Shown one piece after another: positions 27,530 to 36,454 of a stretch of DNA of 64,000 bases (within the stretch, counting starts at the first letter, position 1; every line of letters begins with the position of its first letter). Location of the stretch: assembly GCA_019351975.1 (NCBI GenBank), contig JABBOG010000004.1, positions 1 to 64,000 on the forward strand, given 5' to 3'. The notes under the pieces were generated by a model, which had not been told where the DNA came from, ran no database searches, and worked only from the letters and a program-made list of their open reading frames with translations. This stretch comes from Acidobacteriota bacterium (GTDB lineage Bacteria; Acidobacteriota; Terriglobia; Terriglobales; Acidobacteriaceae). The translations under genes were made by a program, and so were the position numbers.

Positions 27530-28462
27530 ATGAAGACCAGATTCCAACTCACTTTTGCAACCGCAGTCCTGCTGCTTCTGCCAGCCACACACTCCATCGC
27601 TCAAACCACTGGCACATCGCATCCTGAAGATCTCGACGACACCCAGCCAACGGTGCCCGTCGACAACACGCACTATGTTCCCCCCACGCATGCATCCGAC
27701 GCTCCTGCGCTCACCGTGCAGCCACCAGTTTTCGCAGACGAACAGACCTCGGGAGATGCATCGCCCGCCCCGACACTCTCCAGACGCAACGCCACACCAG
27801 CCGCATCTCCAGTTCAGACTGCAGCGCTTGCCTCCGGTGATCCGACACTCGCCGTCACCAGCGACATCAACAGCGGCATCGTGACCAGCGTTCCCACCGG
27901 TCCCAATGAGCTTCCCATTGGCACGCTGCTCAAAGCCCGTCTTCAACAGCCAATTTCCACACTGACCACCGCTGAAGGTACGCGCTTTACTGCCGTCCTC
28001 TCGAACGATGTAACGCGTCATGGCGTGACGCTGATTCCTGCCGGCAGCCTCATCTACGGACACATCGCTCGCATTCACGGCGGTCGCCGCATCGGCGGGC
28101 CGTCCGTTATCCGCCTTCACCCTGACAGCGTCAGCCTTCCTGATGGCAGCACCTACAAGTTGGACGCTGACGTCAACGACATCGATGACTACCAGGCTTC
28201 CCACGTCAACGATGAGGGCACCATCGTCGGCAGCAATCATCCAGCCGTTACCGCTGGCGCTGTCGGCCTCACCACCACCGGAACCGTCGTCGCCGGTGCC
28301 ATGATCGGCGGCCCCGTGGGTGCACTCGTCGGGCTTGGCGTCGGAGCCGGAGCATCAACAGTGTTGTGGCTTAAGCAGGATCGGCAACAACAGTTACCCG
28401 CTGGCACGCAAATCGTCTTCGCCCTCGGCGACTCCCTTCAACTTAGCCCCTCAGCTCACTAA
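27530..28462 (+). CDS. secreted protein with glycine-zipper and VirB10/TrbI-like region, function unknown
   Basis: A 310-residue exported protein. The signal peptide is MKTRFQLTFATAVLLLLPATHSIAQ, with likely cleavage after SIA or AQ. Residues 30-110 are low-complexity and rich in Pro, Thr, Ala and Ser. The conserved part starts at about 125 (ELPIGTLLKARLQQPISTL) and runs through SNDVTRHGVTLIPAGSLIYGHI to SLPDGSTYKLDADV, resembling the beta-barrel of VirB10/TrbI proteins. A glycine-zipper stretch (VGLTTTGTVVAGAMIGGPVG) suggests membrane insertion or oligomerisation. ATG 27530 is chosen for the signal peptide and a GGGAG nine bases upstream; the frame is open far upstream but unconserved. No other secretion genes are adjacent, so a conjugation role is not supported. 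Confidence 0.72.
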   Translation: MKTRFQLTFATAVLLLLPATHSIAQTTGTSHPEDLDDTQPTVPVDNTHYVPPTHASDAPALTVQPPVFADEQTSGDASPAPTLSRRNATPAASPVQTAALASGDPTLAVTSDINSGIVTSVPTGPNELPIGTLLKARLQQPISTLTTAEGTRFTAVLSNDVTRHGVTLIPAGSLIYGHIARIHGGRRIGGPSVIRLHPDSVSLPDGSTYKLDADVNDIDDYQASHVNDEGTIVGSNHPAVTAGAVGLTTTGTVVAGAMIGGPVGALVGLGVGAGASTVLWLKQDRQQQLPAGTQIVFALGDSLQLSPSAH

Positions 28463-28477
28463 AACTCCATCCGCACA

Positions 28478-28514
28478 AAAGGCCCTCGATCTCATCGAGG
28501 GCCTTTGTTCTTTT
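28478..28514. terminator. bidirectional rho-independent terminator
   Basis: A perfect 13-bp stem, AAAGGCCCTCGAT (28478-28490) and its complement (28494-28506), with a CTC loop and a T-rich tail (GTTCTTTT). A matching A-rich side faces the minus-strand kinase gene. It lies between the converging genes ending at 28462 and 28531 and should serve both. Confidence 0.9.
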
Positions 28515-28530
28515 GCTCAAGCATCGTCCT

Positions 28531-31005
28531 CTAGCCCATCACCTGCGACAGCAATCGCTTCCAGTTCTTCTGGTTTCGCTTAAAGCTCTTCTTCAGGTCC
28601 TCAAGAATCCGCTGGAAATCCTGGTTCTCCAGCATTCCGCGCCATGCCGGATTTTTGCCGAACCACGGATAGTTTTCATTTCCCAGGTAAATCGCCCGCC
28701 GAAGCCAATGCAGGGCCTCTGATGAGTCGCCCTCTACCGCGAAGTATGTCGCCAGCCGGTATGCCATCTCGCTGTCAGCCTCCGCCGCCGCCAAAGTCTC
28801 TTCCAAAATAAACTCCGCCGCACGGTTCCTGTCGCCCAACTGCACATAGCACATTGCAATCGTCGGGAACACGATCCGCAGCGTCGAATCGTCCCTTGTC
28901 ACCTGCTCAAGCGTTTCAATCGCCTTCGTCAACTCGCCTTGGCGCATCTGTTGATATCCCTTGGATATCCGCAGCAGAGGCTGCCTCGGCTCCAGCGTCA
29001 AACCTTTCTCGATCTCGTCCCCAGCAAGTTCCAGCTGATTCTGATACTGATACACACGCGCCCGGTGGTTATAAATCATGGCCGCATTCGACGGATTTAA
29101 GCGCAGCGATGTGTTGAACTGGTCCAACGCCTCTTCATATAACCCATCAATGCGCAGGGTCAATCCCGCAACCAGATGCACGTTCCAATCATTCGCAGCC
29201 TGCTGTAGTAGCCGCTCGATGCCATGCCGTGCACTCTCTTTTTCACCGCGGCTCAACAACATATACACGCGATAAAGATTCGCCTCTACCGATCCCTGAT
29301 CCCGCTCCAGTGCCTGATCGAAAGCCCTTCGAGCTTCGAGCACGTGCATCTGTCCACCCAGTCCATGCCGCGCATACTGTAGATGAGTAATCCCTAGCCC
29401 GGACCATCCCGGAGCATACTTCGGATCGCGTTTGACCACACCCTCAAACAACTCACGCGCTCGGTCAAGCTCGTCTCTGCTACCCGTTCTCGACATGAAG
29501 GAAGAGAGCAACGCCCGCGCCTGTAGATACTCCTCCGACACATCCTCGCCCAGCGATACCACGCTCGCTGGCCCGGGATTCCGAACCGTCAACCCGCCAA
29601 ATCCATGCAACTCACCGAAGACCTCGTCGCAGATCTCCGTCTGTACAGCGATTAGATCGAAGCTTCCTACGCTGATCGCGCCTCCGGTCCGCACGCTCTG
29701 TCCGCCAATATCAAGCAACTGCCAGTTCAGATCGAAGCCTTTCTCTGACCGAAGAAAGCTGCCCGCCAGCACAAAGTCGACCATTAACTTGCGGCCTATA
29801 CTCAACGGATCAAGCTGGCGCGTTGGAATATCCATCAGCGCGCTCGATGGTCGTACCACCAGCGACGGGACTTTTGCCAGCCTCGCCGCCAGTGCGTCCG
29901 CCAGTGCAAACCCATAGAAGTGCGTCGAATCGCTCGATCCCAGATTCACAAAAGGCAGCACCACAATATTTGGCCCCTTGGTCTGTGTCGTGGTTGTACT
30001 GTCGCGAAAACGCTCCGCGAGCATGGAGAGAATTCCTGTTGTTCGCTTCTCCTGCTCTGGCGTCTCCATGTCCAGACGCTGCTGTGCTGGCATATAAATC
30101 GCTCCCTCGCCTGGCATCAACATGGTGTCGAGTTGCAGCGACTTTACGATCGTCTTCAGACCTTCGCGCACCTCCGCAGCCGACGCATATCGCTCCGCAG
30201 GTTGCTTCTCAAGACACCGAAGAATCACGCTCTCCAACTCTATTGGCAGATCAGGCACGATAGCCCGCAGCGAAGGCGGTGCCGCATACTGAATTGCCCG
30301 AATACTTTGTAGGTCCTGCGCATCCGGCCGGTGAAAGGGATGGCGACCACTGACCATCTCATACAGCACCAACCCCAGCGCAAAGATGTCGCTCTGAACA
30401 CTGCTTTGGCCCGTCACAAACTGCTCCGGAGCCATATACGCGATCGTTCCCCCGCGTGCCGTGTAGGTCTCCCCAACCATAGCCGGCGCGACTGGCTGCG
30501 ATGTCAGCGACGGATCGAAGTCGATGTTCCCGCGCTTCAACTGCCGCGCCAAACCAAAGTCAAGAATCTTGATCAGGCCGCCGTCCGTAAGCATTACGTT
30601 CGCCGGCTTTAGGTCCCGATGGAAAATGCCAAGATTATGCGCTGCGGACAGTCCATCCGCTATCTGCATGCCGCTGGAGAGCACCAACTGCGCATTCGCC
30701 GGACCCTCCGCAATTACTTTGTCCAGACTCTTTCCCGGAATATACTGCATGACGATATACGCTTCGTCTTCGGCTTCACCGACCTCATAGATTGCGCAGA
30801 CATTCGGATGGTCGATGGCCGACGCCAGCCGCGCCTCGCGCAGTTGCGTCGCACGAACCTGTTCCGGTGTCTGTAACCCACGCTTCAACAGTTTCAGCAC
30901 AACAGGTCGCTGCAGCAGCGTGTCATTCGCTAGAAACACAACACCGCTGCCACCCGAACCGATCTTGCGGAGAAACTCGTACTGCTTGATAACGCGGCGT
31001 GCCAT
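28531..31005 (-). CDS. serine/threonine protein kinase with C-terminal TPR repeats
   Basis: An 824-residue regulatory kinase. The N-terminal Hanks-type domain (about 8-275) has the glycine loop IGSGGSGVVF, catalytic HRDLKPANVM, DFGLA, an activation loop ending GTIAYMAPEQ, and DIFALGLVLYEMVSG. The middle (about 345-450, IVVLPFVNLGSSDST) resembles the TolB-N-like domain often found between kinase and TPRs in acidobacterial and adenylate-cyclase proteins. From about 490 to 810 there are TPR-like repeats (LSRGEKESARHGIERLLQQA, GELTKAIETLEQVTRDD). No transmembrane helix is evident, so it is probably cytoplasmic, unlike PknB-type sensors. All catalytic residues are present. The target is unknown. 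It converges on the 27530-28462 gene with a shared terminator. Confidence 0.9.
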   Translation of the reverse strand: MARRVIKQYEFLRKIGSGGSGVVFLANDTLLQRPVVLKLLKRGLQTPEQVRATQLREARLASAIDHPNVCAIYEVGEAEDEAYIVMQYIPGKSLDKVIAEGPANAQLVLSSGMQIADGLSAAHNLGIFHRDLKPANVMLTDGGLIKILDFGLARQLKRGNIDFDPSLTSQPVAPAMVGETYTARGGTIAYMAPEQFVTGQSSVQSDIFALGLVLYEMVSGRHPFHRPDAQDLQSIRAIQYAAPPSLRAIVPDLPIELESVILRCLEKQPAERYASAAEVREGLKTIVKSLQLDTMLMPGEGAIYMPAQQRLDMETPEQEKRTTGILSMLAERFRDSTTTTQTKGPNIVVLPFVNLGSSDSTHFYGFALADALAARLAKVPSLVVRPSSALMDIPTRQLDPLSIGRKLMVDFVLAGSFLRSEKGFDLNWQLLDIGGQSVRTGGAISVGSFDLIAVQTEICDEVFGELHGFGGLTVRNPGPASVVSLGEDVSEEYLQARALLSSFMSRTGSRDELDRARELFEGVVKRDPKYAPGWSGLGITHLQYARHGLGGQMHVLEARRAFDQALERDQGSVEANLYRVYMLLSRGEKESARHGIERLLQQAANDWNVHLVAGLTLRIDGLYEEALDQFNTSLRLNPSNAAMIYNHRARVYQYQNQLELAGDEIEKGLTLEPRQPLLRISKGYQQMRQGELTKAIETLEQVTRDDSTLRIVFPTIAMCYVQLGDRNRAAEFILEETLAAAEADSEMAYRLATYFAVEGDSSEALHWLRRAIYLGNENYPWFGKNPAWRGMLENQDFQRILEDLKKSFKRNQKNWKRLLSQVMG

Positions 31006-31077
31006 GAGGCCATTATCTCAGCAGTCCTGAAATCCTCTGTGAACAAGCCAGCGAAAAGACCTTCGCGAGTCCTGTTC

Positions 31078-33216
31078 TCACCCCTCTCCATGCGTTGTGC
31101 GCCCCTCTGACAGAACGCCGACGAGCGCTTCACAACTGACCACAGGCGGCAGGCATACACTCCCCCGACACACCAGGGCCATGCTTCCCTCCGCTTGCGG
31201 AAGATATTGAAGCGTCGCAGCCAGGGCGGGCGGCAGAGCAGCATTGTCCGGTTGCAACTGCTCCCTCCGCAGCCGAATGACACTCTTGTTGACCGCGAAT
31301 CGATGCATCGCCGTCATCGACAACTCCTCTGCAAGGGCATCCTCACCAATCACACACACCAGTGACGATGACTCAATGGCTCGCCGCAGGGCCAGTCCAT
31401 AACTCGCCGCATACAGTCCAAAGTGCTCGACAATGCCCGCAAACGTCTCCAGCGTCTCTTGGGCTCGCGTCTCGTAACTGCTTGATTCTCCACTTTCATC
31501 CGTCAGCGCCGCCAGCCGCAGCAACACTGTAGCCGCCACCGCGTTTCCGGCGGGCGTAGGCGAGTCCTGCAATGGCTTGCGGCGTGTGCTCAACGCGCCC
31601 AGTGCGTCTGCACGAGATTCAGTATCGAAAAAGCCGCCACCTGTCACATCGTAGAAGCGGCTCACCATCGCGTCTGCAATCTCTTTGGCTGACCTGAAGT
31701 AGCGCATGTCGCTGCTGGCCTCCCACGCATCCAGCGCAGCATTGGCAATGAACGCATAATCGTCGAGCGTACCCATCACTATTTCCGCCGATGTACCCTC
31801 TCCGTACGCTACAACGTGCCCTAGTCCTGTCTTTTCATCCCAGCCAGACGTCAGTACTCGATCCAACGACTTCAGAGCGAACGCTACAGGCTCCTTCAAT
31901 CCGAGGCCGCGTCCGGCAGCGAGGTATGCCGCGATACACATACCGTTCCAGCCGGTGTACACGGTCCTGTCTATGTATGGCGTCTTGCGCTGCAAGCGTG
32001 CTGCATACAGCTTATTCTTTGCCGCTTGCAGCAACTCGATGTTCACGTGCGCCGTACGCGTCGGCGTGTGCAGCACGTTCTTCTGCGGATTGTGGTGCAT
32101 ATCGCCGACGGCGCGAAGATTGTAGTACGCTGCAGCGGCTTCAAACTCTTCATTGGAAAGAACTGCGGCAGCTTCGTCACGGGTCCAGGTGAAATAATCG
32201 CCATCATCGTCGAGCGAGTCGTCGGCGTCCTGCGATGCGTAAAAGCCGCCCAGATCGCGGTCGCTCAGCCACTCATCCATCCACCGCAGAATATCCTTTG
32301 CCACTTCCGCAAACCGCGGTTCTACAAAGGTTTGGAAGGCATGTGTATAGTTCTTGAGCAGTTCGCTGTTGTCATAGGCCATCTTCTCGAAGTGCGGCAC
32401 GATCCAGCGTTCGTCCACGGAGTAGCGGTGAAAGCCGCCTGCCAGCTGGTCGTAGATACCCCCTGAAGCCATCTTTTCGAGCGTGACTTTCGCTACGTGT
32501 GCGGCGCGGTCGGCTTGCTCACCGCCGCGGCCTGCTGCATCAACGAGGAGGTCTAAAGCCCCTGGATGCGGGAACTTAGGCTGTGACCCGAAGCCGCCGT
32601 TGCGCTCGTCGAACTGCTTGAGGATGGAGTCGATCATCTTCGCAAGGAGTGGTGGGCCGGGGTTTCCGGCGCGTCCGGAGAAGCTCTCGTTGTGCTCGAT
32701 GGCTTGCATGACGCTGCCTGCGGACTCTTCCACTTCGTCGCGGCGGCTGGAGAAGGCGTCCGCCATCGTGAGCAGGACGCGCTGGAAGCTGGGGCGGCCG
32801 TAGCGTTCGTCCGGGGGGAAGTAAGTGCCTCCAAAATAAGGCTTTCCGTCCGGCGTGAGGAACGCTGTCAAGGGCCATCCACCCTGTCCGCTGATGGCGG
32901 AGACAGCGGCCTGGTAGCGTGTGTCGACGTCGGGGCGCTCGTCCCGATCGACCTTTACGGGGATGAAGTTGTCGTTGATGATCTGCGCAGTGACTTTGTT
33001 TTCATAGCTTTCGCGATCCATGACGTGGCACCAGTGGCACCAGACGGCTCCGATATCGAGGAGAATAGGCTTGTTTTCGCGCCTGGCTTTGGCGAAAGCC
33101 TCCGTACCCCATTCATTCCATTGGATCGGCTGGTGCTGCGCGGAACGTAGATAGGCCGAGGCGGCGCGGCTCAGGGCGTTCAGGTTTGCGTAGGAGGTTT
33201 CGTTGGATTCGCTCAT
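31078..33216 (-). CDS. YyaL/SSP411-type thioredoxin-domain protein (DUF255)
   Basis: A protein of about 712 residues with an N-terminal thioredoxin-like domain (HQPIQWNEWGTEAFAKA, LLDIGAVWCHWCHVMDRESY) carrying a WCHWC motif. GQGGWPLTAFLTPDG and YFGGTYFPPDERYG follow. The remainder is a large alpha/alpha-barrel, as in glycan epimerases or glucosidases: GSQPKFPHPGALDLL, ASGGIYDQLAGGFHRYSVDE, PHFEKMAYDNSELL, WNGMCIAAYLAA. The family is widespread, and a disulfide or sugar-related role is assumed but unproved. ATG 33216 is chosen; a GTG at 33237 adds seven residues and neither has a clear SD. The strand-composition switch of the window falls inside this gene. Confidence 0.88.
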   Translation of the reverse strand: MSESNETSYANLNALSRAASAYLRSAQHQPIQWNEWGTEAFAKARRENKPILLDIGAVWCHWCHVMDRESYENKVTAQIINDNFIPVKVDRDERPDVDTRYQAAVSAISGQGGWPLTAFLTPDGKPYFGGTYFPPDERYGRPSFQRVLLTMADAFSSRRDEVEESAGSVMQAIEHNESFSGRAGNPGPPLLAKMIDSILKQFDERNGGFGSQPKFPHPGALDLLVDAAGRGGEQADRAAHVAKVTLEKMASGGIYDQLAGGFHRYSVDERWIVPHFEKMAYDNSELLKNYTHAFQTFVEPRFAEVAKDILRWMDEWLSDRDLGGFYASQDADDSLDDDGDYFTWTRDEAAAVLSNEEFEAAAAYYNLRAVGDMHHNPQKNVLHTPTRTAHVNIELLQAAKNKLYAARLQRKTPYIDRTVYTGWNGMCIAAYLAAGRGLGLKEPVAFALKSLDRVLTSGWDEKTGLGHVVAYGEGTSAEIVMGTLDDYAFIANAALDAWEASSDMRYFRSAKEIADAMVSRFYDVTGGGFFDTESRADALGALSTRRKPLQDSPTPAGNAVAATVLLRLAALTDESGESSSYETRAQETLETFAGIVEHFGLYAASYGLALRRAIESSSLVCVIGEDALAEELSMTAMHRFAVNKSVIRLRREQLQPDNAALPPALAATLQYLPQAEGSMALVCRGSVCLPPVVSCEALVGVLSEGRTTHGEG
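31900..32640. other. strand-composition (GC-skew) switch zone
   Basis: Left of this zone the plus strand has more C than G in genes of both orientations. Right of it there is more G than C, again in both. Hand counts per 60 bases: 16261-16320 (plus gene) C29/G11; 24421-24480 (minus gene) C24/G15; 31801-31860 C22/G11; 32641-32700 C15/G25; 37801-37860 (plus gene) C13/G25; 47221-47280 (minus gene) C14/G25. The sign change matches that at a replication origin. An inversion breakpoint gives the same picture. Confidence 0.7.
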
Positions 33217-33379
33217 CGCTACTAGTCTACCGCTCACCGGCCAGGGCGCGGTTTCGGCGAAAGTTGGGTGTATTGATGTGCATGTATGTCCGTGTTCGTG
33301 CGCTTCTCGACGGAGTTAGTGGAATCAACGATGAGTTACGCTCCGTTCGGACCCCGCCTCTTCGTGGAGCGCGCCGACA

Positions 33380-34489
33380 TCAGAGCTGTGAGGGAGGATC
33401 CAGCTTGAGCACAATCTTCATCGAGTCGGGAACGGGATGCGACGCAAGGTGGATGGCTTCGGCGGCGCTGTCGAGGGTGAAGCGGTGCGAGATGAGCCTG
33501 GTGAGATCGAGCTTGCCTGAACGGTAGCCGTCGAAGACGAGGTCGATGCCCTCCTGCTGAATCGCGGCCGACGAGGAGTAGGAGCCCATGAGCGTCTTCT
33601 CGTCCATGCAGACGGCGGCGGGATCGAAGGCGGCGGTGCCGTGCTGGGTGCTGGCGAAGAGCATGACGCGGCCGCCGGGACGGATGGCCTGCATGGCTGT
33701 CGCGATCAGCGCGTCAGCGGCGACGGCGACGAGGGCCACATCGGCACCGCGGCCTTCTGTCGCAGCTTTGGCGGCGGCGACGACATCGGCTCTTGCGTCG
33801 ATGGGGTGATGCAGACCGTACTGCGCGGCGATGGCGTGGCGCTCGGGGTACATGTCACTGGTGAGGACGGTTGCGCCTGTCTGCGCGGCGAGGGCGGCGA
33901 GGAGGATGCCAATGCTTCCCTGTCCGATGACGAGGACGGTGTCGTCGGGCGCGAGGTTGAGAAGGCGGATGGCTTTGAACGTAGTGTTTACCGGCTCGAT
34001 GAAGGCCGCCTGCTCGAAGGGGATGTCGTCAGGGATGTGAATGAGGCCGGCGGGGGTGATGCCGTCGCCGACGATCCAGTCCATGACACGGATGTACTGG
34101 GCGAAGCCGCCGCCGGAGGGTTCGCCGAGAGCTGCGGTGGTGCCGACGCGTTTGTAGGTCTCGCACTGTGCAAAGGTCTGCTTGCGGCAGTAGAAGCAGT
34201 GGCCGCAGGGAACGTGGTGGAAGGCCATGACGCGGTCGCCGACGGCAAAGCCGCGCACCGTTTCACCGACAGCCGCGATGGTGCCGGCCATCTCGTGACC
34301 GAAGACGCGCGGTGCGGTGTGGGAGCCGGTGTGGATCTTCTTGAGGTCGGTGCCGCAGATACCACAGGTGTCGATGCGGAGGAGGACTTCGCCGGGGCCG
34401 ATCGTTGGTACGGAAACGGTTTCGGTGCGGACGTCGTCGATGTCGCGATAGACAGCTGCTTGCATGGTTGGCGGAATGGTGTTTGGCAT
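33380..34489 (-). CDS. zinc-dependent medium-chain alcohol/polyol dehydrogenase
   Basis: A 369-residue MDR-family NAD(P)-dependent dehydrogenase. The catalytic zinc ligands are in CGICGTDLKK and GHEMAGTI. The structural zinc site has four Cys in CGHCFYCRKQTFAQC. FIEPVNTTFKAIRLL and the Rossmann motif VLVIGQGSIGILLA follow. The layout is closest to sorbitol, threonine and galactitol-type dehydrogenases; the substrate cannot be read from sequence. It is transcribed divergently from the GMC oxidoreductase across 270 bp, which makes shared regulation and a common sugar or polyol substrate plausible. Confidence 0.85.
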   Translation of the reverse strand: MPNTIPPTMQAAVYRDIDDVRTETVSVPTIGPGEVLLRIDTCGICGTDLKKIHTGSHTAPRVFGHEMAGTIAAVGETVRGFAVGDRVMAFHHVPCGHCFYCRKQTFAQCETYKRVGTTAALGEPSGGGFAQYIRVMDWIVGDGITPAGLIHIPDDIPFEQAAFIEPVNTTFKAIRLLNLAPDDTVLVIGQGSIGILLAALAAQTGATVLTSDMYPERHAIAAQYGLHHPIDARADVVAAAKAATEGRGADVALVAVAADALIATAMQAIRPGGRVMLFASTQHGTAAFDPAAVCMDEKTLMGSYSSSAAIQQEGIDLVFDGYRSGKLDLTRLISHRFTLDSAAEAIHLASHPVPDSMKIVLKLDPPSQL

Positions 34490-34623
34490 GTCGCGTCTAG
34501 ACTACCGGAAAATGAGGATGAATAAGGATGAATGAACGATAAGGAAGAGTCGGGTGTGGTGTATGGATCAAGGCAGGTATCTTCGATTGGGATCTCGACG
34601 ATTTGACGTGATTTGCAATCAAG

Positions 34624-34656
34624 CGGGTCCTCCGCCTGCGGCGAAGGATGACACCC
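34624..34656. repeat. REP-like palindrome in the divergent ADH/GMC region
   Basis: An imperfect hairpin with arms TCCTCCGCC and GGCGAAGGA (one mismatch) and a short loop, followed by TGACACCCG. It resembles acidobacterial intergenic REP fragments. The rest of 34490-34759 is moderately AT-rich with a short direct repeat (AAGGATGAAT-like, near 34512-34535). No clear promoter was identified. Confidence 0.45.
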
Positions 34657-34759
34657 GTTCCTGTTTGCGTCCTGCACTGCGAGTTATCGCATGAGTTATG
34701 GCGAACGATTGCGTGTATGGGGTGCTGTTTCGATGGAGGGGTTTTGCATCTTACGGAGC

Positions 34760-36454
34760 ATGGCTAATCCGTACGACGCGATCATCATTGGTTCCGGAGC
34801 TGGTGGAGGAACTTTGGCGCTGCACCTGGCGCGGGCTGGTAAACGCATTTTGATTCTGGAGCGCGGGCCGTTTCTGCCGCAGGAGAAGTTGAACTGGAGC
34901 ACGTCGGCTGTGTTTCTGGACAACCGCTATCACACCAAGGAGACGTGGCACGATAAGGACGGTAAGCCCCTGCATCCGCAGCAGGCCTACTACGTTGGTG
35001 GCCAGACGAAGGTGTACGGCGCGGCGATGTTCCGGATGCGCGCGGAAGACTTCGGGGTGGTGCATCAGGAGGGCGGGATTTCGCCTGCGTGGCCGATCAG
35101 CTATGCCGACATGGAGCCCTACTATACGCGCGCGGAGGAGTTGTTCCATGTGCACGGCGACCTGGGAACAGCGCCTGCGGTTGCCGGTGGCTATGGCAGC
35201 TCGTTCGATCCTACGGAGCCGTTTCACTCGAAGAAGTATCCGTATCCGGCGCTGGCCAATGAGCCGCGTATGGCGGCGATTGAGGAGGACGTGCGTAAGC
35301 TCGGCGTGAACACGTTTCCGATTCCGCTGGGGCTGAAGCGTAATGCGGAGGATACCGTGGCATCGAAGTGCATACGGTGCGACACGTGCGATGGATATCC
35401 GTGCCTGGTGCATGCGAAGTCGGATGCGGACATCAACTGCATCCGCGAGATTATGCACCTGCCGAATGTGACGCTGATGACGAACGCGCGCGTGCTGCGG
35501 CTGCTGACGAATGCGACGGGAACGGCGGTGACCGCGGTTGAGGTGCAGCATACGGACTCGACTGCGGTGGCGCAGTATGAGGGCGAGATTGTGGCGGTGT
35601 GCGCGGGTGCGGTGAACTCGGCGGTGATCCTGCTGCAGTCTGCGAATGACAAGCACCCGACGGGGCTGGCGAATGGGTCGGACCAGGTGGGGCGGAATTT
35701 TATGTATCACCAGGCGGATGCGCTGCTGGCGATCTCAACGATCGACAACTATGACAGCTATACGAAGACGTGGGGAACGAACGATTACTACCTGCGCGAT
35801 ACGGACCCTGAGTACCCGTGGCCGCTGGGCCAGGTGCAGCCGGTGGGGAGTTTTCATCACGAGATGATGAAGGGGGATGCGCCGCCGCTGACACCGGGAT
35901 TCATTCTGGAAGGCATGAAGAAGCACGCTGTGCCATGGTGGCTGACCACCGAAGACCTGCCTGATCCGGAGAACCGGGTGACGCTGCGCAATGCGACGCC
36001 GAGCAGCCATACGAGCCTGCAACCAGGAACGCCGGGAGCACATCCGGATTCGGCGATTTCACCGCCGAACGAGACGGAGACGGTGAGCGAGGCGCAGCCG
36101 GGGCACATCAAGCTGTCGTACACGCCGAACAATACGAAAAGCTTTGAACGGCTGAAGGACCGCTGGGTGGACGTGTTGAAGAAAGCGGGACACGCGGAGA
36201 CGTCGATTCCCTTCCACGCGTACTTCAAGAAGCGGATACCGCTGGAGGGTGTTGGACACCAGAATGGGACGGTGAGGTTCGGGCCCGATCCGGCGACGTC
36301 TGTGCTGGATGTGCACTGCAAGGCGCATCAGCTGGATAATTTGTATGTGGTGGATGCAAGCTTTTTTGTGTCGGCGAGCGCGGTGAACCCGTCGCTGACG
36401 ATTATTGCGAATGCGATACGTGTGGCGGATCACCTGCTGGAACGGATGGGTTGA
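34760..36454 (+). CDS. GMC-family FAD-dependent oxidoreductase
   Basis: A glucose-methanol-choline type flavoprotein of 564 residues. The FAD-binding motif is at the start (YDAIIIGSGAGGGTLALHLA, then ILILERGPFLPQE). YYVGGQTKVYGAAMFR, a Cys-rich CIRCDTCDGYPC segment (about 200-215), VAVCAGAVNSAVILL and the C-terminal NLYVVDASFFVSASAVNPSLT with the GMC Asn-Pro are all visible. The Cys-rich segment and domain order are shared with fungal-type alcohol oxidase relatives and membrane-bound sugar dehydrogenases. No signal peptide or small subunit is seen. The start is uncertain: ATG 34760 precedes the FAD strand, and an open frame reaches 34691. The 3' end overlaps hpnG, on the other strand, by 53 bp. 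Confidence 0.85.
   Translation: MANPYDAIIIGSGAGGGTLALHLARAGKRILILERGPFLPQEKLNWSTSAVFLDNRYHTKETWHDKDGKPLHPQQAYYVGGQTKVYGAAMFRMRAEDFGVVHQEGGISPAWPISYADMEPYYTRAEELFHVHGDLGTAPAVAGGYGSSFDPTEPFHSKKYPYPALANEPRMAAIEEDVRKLGVNTFPIPLGLKRNAEDTVASKCIRCDTCDGYPCLVHAKSDADINCIREIMHLPNVTLMTNARVLRLLTNATGTAVTAVEVQHTDSTAVAQYEGEIVAVCAGAVNSAVILLQSANDKHPTGLANGSDQVGRNFMYHQADALLAISTIDNYDSYTKTWGTNDYYLRDTDPEYPWPLGQVQPVGSFHHEMMKGDAPPLTPGFILEGMKKHAVPWWLTTEDLPDPENRVTLRNATPSSHTSLQPGTPGAHPDSAISPPNETETVSEAQPGHIKLSYTPNNTKSFERLKDRWVDVLKKAGHAETSIPFHAYFKKRIPLEGVGHQNGTVRFGPDPATSVLDVHCKAHQLDNLYVVDASFFVSASAVNPSLTIIANAIRVADHLLERMG

Noticed and set aside
27530-28462. Conjugation or type IV secretion component
   Set aside because: Only a partial VirB10/TrbI resemblance; no other secretion genes are nearby.
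31006-33379. Classical oriC with DnaA boxes at the skew switch
   Set aside because: I looked for TTATCCACA-like clusters and an AT-rich unwinding region in the gaps 31006-31077 and 33238-33379 and saw none, so only the skew itself is reported.
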